The notes beneath the pieces are model-generated. The model saw only the letters and a list, made by a program, of their open reading frames with translations, was not told the origin of the DNA and made no database searches. The position numbers and the translations under genes are program-made. Shown piece by piece: positions 61,955 through 64,000 of a stretch of DNA of 64,000 bases. The stretch is taken from NCBI RefSeq assembly GCF_002844595.1, contig NZ_PJNW01000017.1:1-64000 (forward strand). Direction: 5' to 3'. How positions within the stretch are numbered: the first letter of the stretch is position 1; every line of letters starts with the position of its first letter. This stretch comes from Pleomorphomonas diazotrophica (GTDB lineage Bacteria; Pseudomonadota; Alphaproteobacteria; Rhizobiales; Pleomorphomonadaceae).

Positions 61955-63030
61955 GGTGCATCCCCTCCGACGATCTCGACGGCGGCGCCGGGGCGGAGCA
62001 GCTTGCCGCCATCAATGACGACACGGTCCCCGTCGCGAAGGCCGGCGTCGATCACGATGCCATCGGTCGTGTAGGCGGCGATGCCTATCGGGCGAAGCTC
62101 GGCGCCGGCGCCGTTGGTGTCGAGCACCCAAACCGCCGGGGCACTGTTTCTATCGGTCAGAGCGCTGGCCGGCAGCACGACCGCCGATGTCTGTCGCCCT
62201 TCGATATGGCCGGTGACCGGTGCTCCGAGGTTCATCGCGGCGGGAGGGACGCCGATATCGACCTTGACGCGCACCGTGCCGGTCTGTGCCGCGACGGTGG
62301 GCGAGATCTCCCGCACGCGACCTGAAGCTGTGACTGACGGATCCTTGACGAGGCTGACAGCAACATCCGGCAGCTCGGGAATGGACAGGAAGAGTTGTTC
62401 GTAGACGTCGAAGACGGCATCGCGAGGCCCGTCGGCGGCAACGATGAAGATCGGTCGGGCGGCGGCGGCAATCTCGCCGACATCACCCTTGCGGGTGGTG
62501 ACGATGCCGTCGGCATCTGCCCGAAGTTCGGTATAGCTGAGATTGGACCGCGCGATATCGAGGGCGGCCTTGGCCGATTCCACAGTGCCCCCAGTGGTTC
62601 GCACCGCCCTTAGCGCTGCATCGAAGGCAGATTGGGTGGTGAAGCCCTTGTCCAACAGCGCCTTCTGCCGGTCGAAGGCGGAGGCGGCCTGCCGGGCGCC
62701 GGCCTCGGCGGCGGCCAGGGCGGCTTCGGCGTTGGCGACGTCGGCCGCCTGCTGGCTCGGGTCGAGACGGGCGAGAAGGCTGCCCGCCGTCACGTGATCG
62801 CCGACGTCGGCGAAACGTTCGGCGATCCGCCCGGAGAGACGGAAGGAAAGCTGGGACGAGACGCGCGCCTGTATTTCACCGGTCAACACAAGTGTCTCGG
62901 CATATGGCGCCGGCCGGGCGGTGACTACCCTGACGGTGACCGGGCGACTTCCCGCTTCGGTTGGTGCGTCGGCAAGCGCGGGCGAAAGGGCAAGGCAGCA
63001 GACGGCGATCAATGGTAGCAAGAGCTTCAC
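61951..63030 (-). CDS. second RND efflux periplasmic adaptor
   Basis: 359-residue membrane-fusion protein. The GTG start at 63030 has GGAG six bases upstream and begins with a Sec signal (VKLLLPLIAVCCLALSPALA). The lipoyl segment is LSFRLSGRIAERFADVGDHV, followed by a heptad-rich hairpin (about residues 90-150) and a beta-barrel. First gene of the three-gene RND operon, giving two different adaptors for a single pump. Confidence 0.9.
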   Translation of the reverse strand: MKLLLPLIAVCCLALSPALADAPTEAGSRPVTVRVVTARPAPYAETLVLTGEIQARVSSQLSFRLSGRIAERFADVGDHVTAGSLLARLDPSQQAADVANAEAALAAAEAGARQAASAFDRQKALLDKGFTTQSAFDAALRAVRTTGGTVESAKAALDIARSNLSYTELRADADGIVTTRKGDVGEIAAAARPIFIVAADGPRDAVFDVYEQLFLSIPELPDVAVSLVKDPSVTASGRVREISPTVAAQTGTVRVKVDIGVPPAAMNLGAPVTGHIEGRQTSAVVLPASALTDRNSAPAVWVLDTNGAGAELRPIGIAAYTTDGIVIDAGLRDGDRVVIDGGKLLRPGAAVEIVGGDAP

Positions 63031-63135
63031 GGGTGGCTCCGTCAAGCGTGAGGATGCCAAGCTCTAGTCTCGACGCAACCGTAGGTCAACGAAGGACCTG
63101 GAGGCGGGACGCTCGACGTGTTGCACGGCAAATAC

Positions 63136-63161
63136 GAAAACGGGCGCCCGAGGGCGCCCGT
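63136..63161 (-). terminator. terminator after the tyrosine kinase gene
   Basis: Nine-base stem CGGGCGCCC / GGGCGCCCG with a 2-base loop (63141-63160), followed on the minus strand by TTTTCG. It lies about 40 bases downstream of the kinase stop. Confidence 0.7.
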
Positions 63162-63201
63162 CGTCACAACATGTCCGACAAAGTCGGGCCTCGGGCTCCG
63201 G

Positions 63202-64000
63202 TCAGCTTTCGGGCGCGTAATAGTAGTAGCTGTTGTACTTGTTGCGGTAGGACCCAACGCCGAGCTCGGCCTTGGAGAGCACGGCGGCGATCGGGATATC
63301 CTCGCCGGCGGTGGTTCTGAGGTCGTTGATGGCCGAACGGACGTCGCGTTGGGAGGTTGAGGCCCAGTGGACCACCAGCGTGATGATATCGGCGCGCGTG
63401 GCGAGATACTGCGCGTCGACCACCGGCAGGATCGGCGGTGTGTCGAGCACGATGATCTCGAAGCGTTCCTTCGCGAGTTCCATCAGGAGATTGAACTGCG
63501 CCGTCTCGATGAGGCTGTCAGTCGACGTCCGATGGGTGTTCTTGCCGACGATCATGTCGAGGCCCGGCACCTTGTCCTTGGTGACGAACTGGCGGATCGA
63601 CTGGGAATCGAGCGACAGCGTCAAATAGTCGGCAAGGCCGTTTTCGGGCGTCAGCCCGAGTGCCGGAGCGATCGAGGGACGCCGGAGGTCGCAGTCGACC
63701 AACAGCACGCGCTTTCCCGACATGGCGAAGGCGCGGGCGATGGCGATGGCGGTGGTCGTCTTGCCTTCGCCCGGAATGGCCGAGCCGACCATGATGATGA
63801 GCCCACCCTCCCGGCTCTTGTCCTGCAATTTCCGTCTCAGCATGTTCTCGAGGCCGAGGCGGATCCGCCGGATCGACTCGCTGTAGGCAGTGAGCGGGTG
63901 GTCGATGAGTTCGCTTGCCACTTGCGACCGCTCGGTGACGGAACGTCCGGCGCGTGACAGCAGCGGGATGGAGGATATGACGGGCACGCCGAGCACCGCC
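63202..64000 (-). CDS. bacterial tyrosine kinase / polysaccharide co-polymerase, C-terminal part (cut by window edge)
   Basis: C-terminal 266 codons of a Wzc/ExoP-like BY-kinase that controls exopolysaccharide or capsule export. Walker A is GSAIPGEGKTTTAIAIARAF, Walker A' is VLLVDCDLRRP and Walker B is FEIIVLDTPP. The tail ends in a tyrosine cluster (YRNKYNSYYYYAPES), the site of autophosphorylation in the family. The frame is open to the right edge; the N-terminal Wzz and transmembrane parts should lie beyond it. Confidence 0.9.
   Translation of the reverse strand, partial: AVLGVPVISSIPLLSRAGRSVTERSQVASELIDHPLTAYSESIRRIRLGLENMLRRKLQDKSREGGLIIMVGSAIPGEGKTTTAIAIARAFAMSGKRVLLVDCDLRRPSIAPALGLTPENGLADYLTLSLDSQSIRQFVTKDKVPGLDMIVGKNTHRTSTDSLIETAQFNLLMELAKERFEIIVLDTPPILPVVDAQYLATRADIITLVVHWASTSQRDVRSAINDLRTTAGEDIPIAAVLSKAELGVGSYRNKYNSYYYYAPES

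Overview
The window is chromosomal DNA of a high-GC (roughly two-thirds G+C by eye) alphaproteobacterium, most likely of the order Hyphomicrobiales. The atpH/atpA arrangement, hut genes, split leuB/leuC, rhizobial-type intergenic palindrome and UbiD/UbiX pair all fit that group. The mix of anaerobic genes (CO-type energy-converting [NiFe] hydrogenase, [FeFe] hydrogenase, oxygen-independent ubiquinone genes, NnrS) points to a facultative anaerobe such as Pleomorphomonas. The genus is inference; the order is fairly secure.

Layout. 0-8.3 kb is housekeeping: start of atpA, atpH, priA, pyridoxal kinase, beta-carbonic anhydrase, leuB and leuC. 8.3-17 kb holds a DUF2332 protein, a GNAT acetyltransferase and a three-gene set (transglutaminase/DUF2126, permuted ATP-grasp/alpha-E, transglutaminase) that looks like a peptide-ligation system. 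17-20.6 kb is the hutI-hutH-hutG histidine-degradation operon with a HutC-type operator in front. 20.8-30.3 kb is a catabolic island: SDR oxidoreductase, polyamine-type ABC importer, a HisD paralogue with changed active-site residues, an APH-like kinase and an exported carboxylesterase.

30.4-41.1 kb is the most distinctive part. A minus-strand operon encodes six hydrogenase subunits in exactly the order cooM-K-L-X-U-H known from the Rhodospirillum rubrum CO-induced hydrogenase, followed by a 2[4Fe-4S] ferredoxin. Nearby are hypA, hypB and a Crp/Fnr-family regulator resembling the haem CO sensor CooA. A perfect TGTCG-N6-CGACA dyad lies upstream of cooM at the spacing expected for a CooA-type class II promoter. 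No CO dehydrogenase genes are in the window, and a hicAB toxin-antitoxin pair sits between hypA and hypB.

41.2-47 kb carries ubiT-ubiU-ubiV-nnrS, divergent from ubiD-ubiX: an anaerobic ubiquinone module. 47-51 kb carries leuA, preceded by leucine-rich leader ORFs, then a MarR regulator and a FabF-like ketoacyl synthase. 51-55 kb is a two-gene minus-strand operon for a multi-cluster [FeFe] hydrogenase and a NuoF-tail/GltD-like flavoprotein. 55-64 kb holds a nitrate/sulfonate/taurine-type ABC importer, an RND efflux operon with two adaptor proteins, and the C-terminal part of a bacterial tyrosine kinase for polysaccharide export running off the right edge.

No rRNA, tRNA, CRISPR array, insertion sequence or phage gene was recognised by eye.
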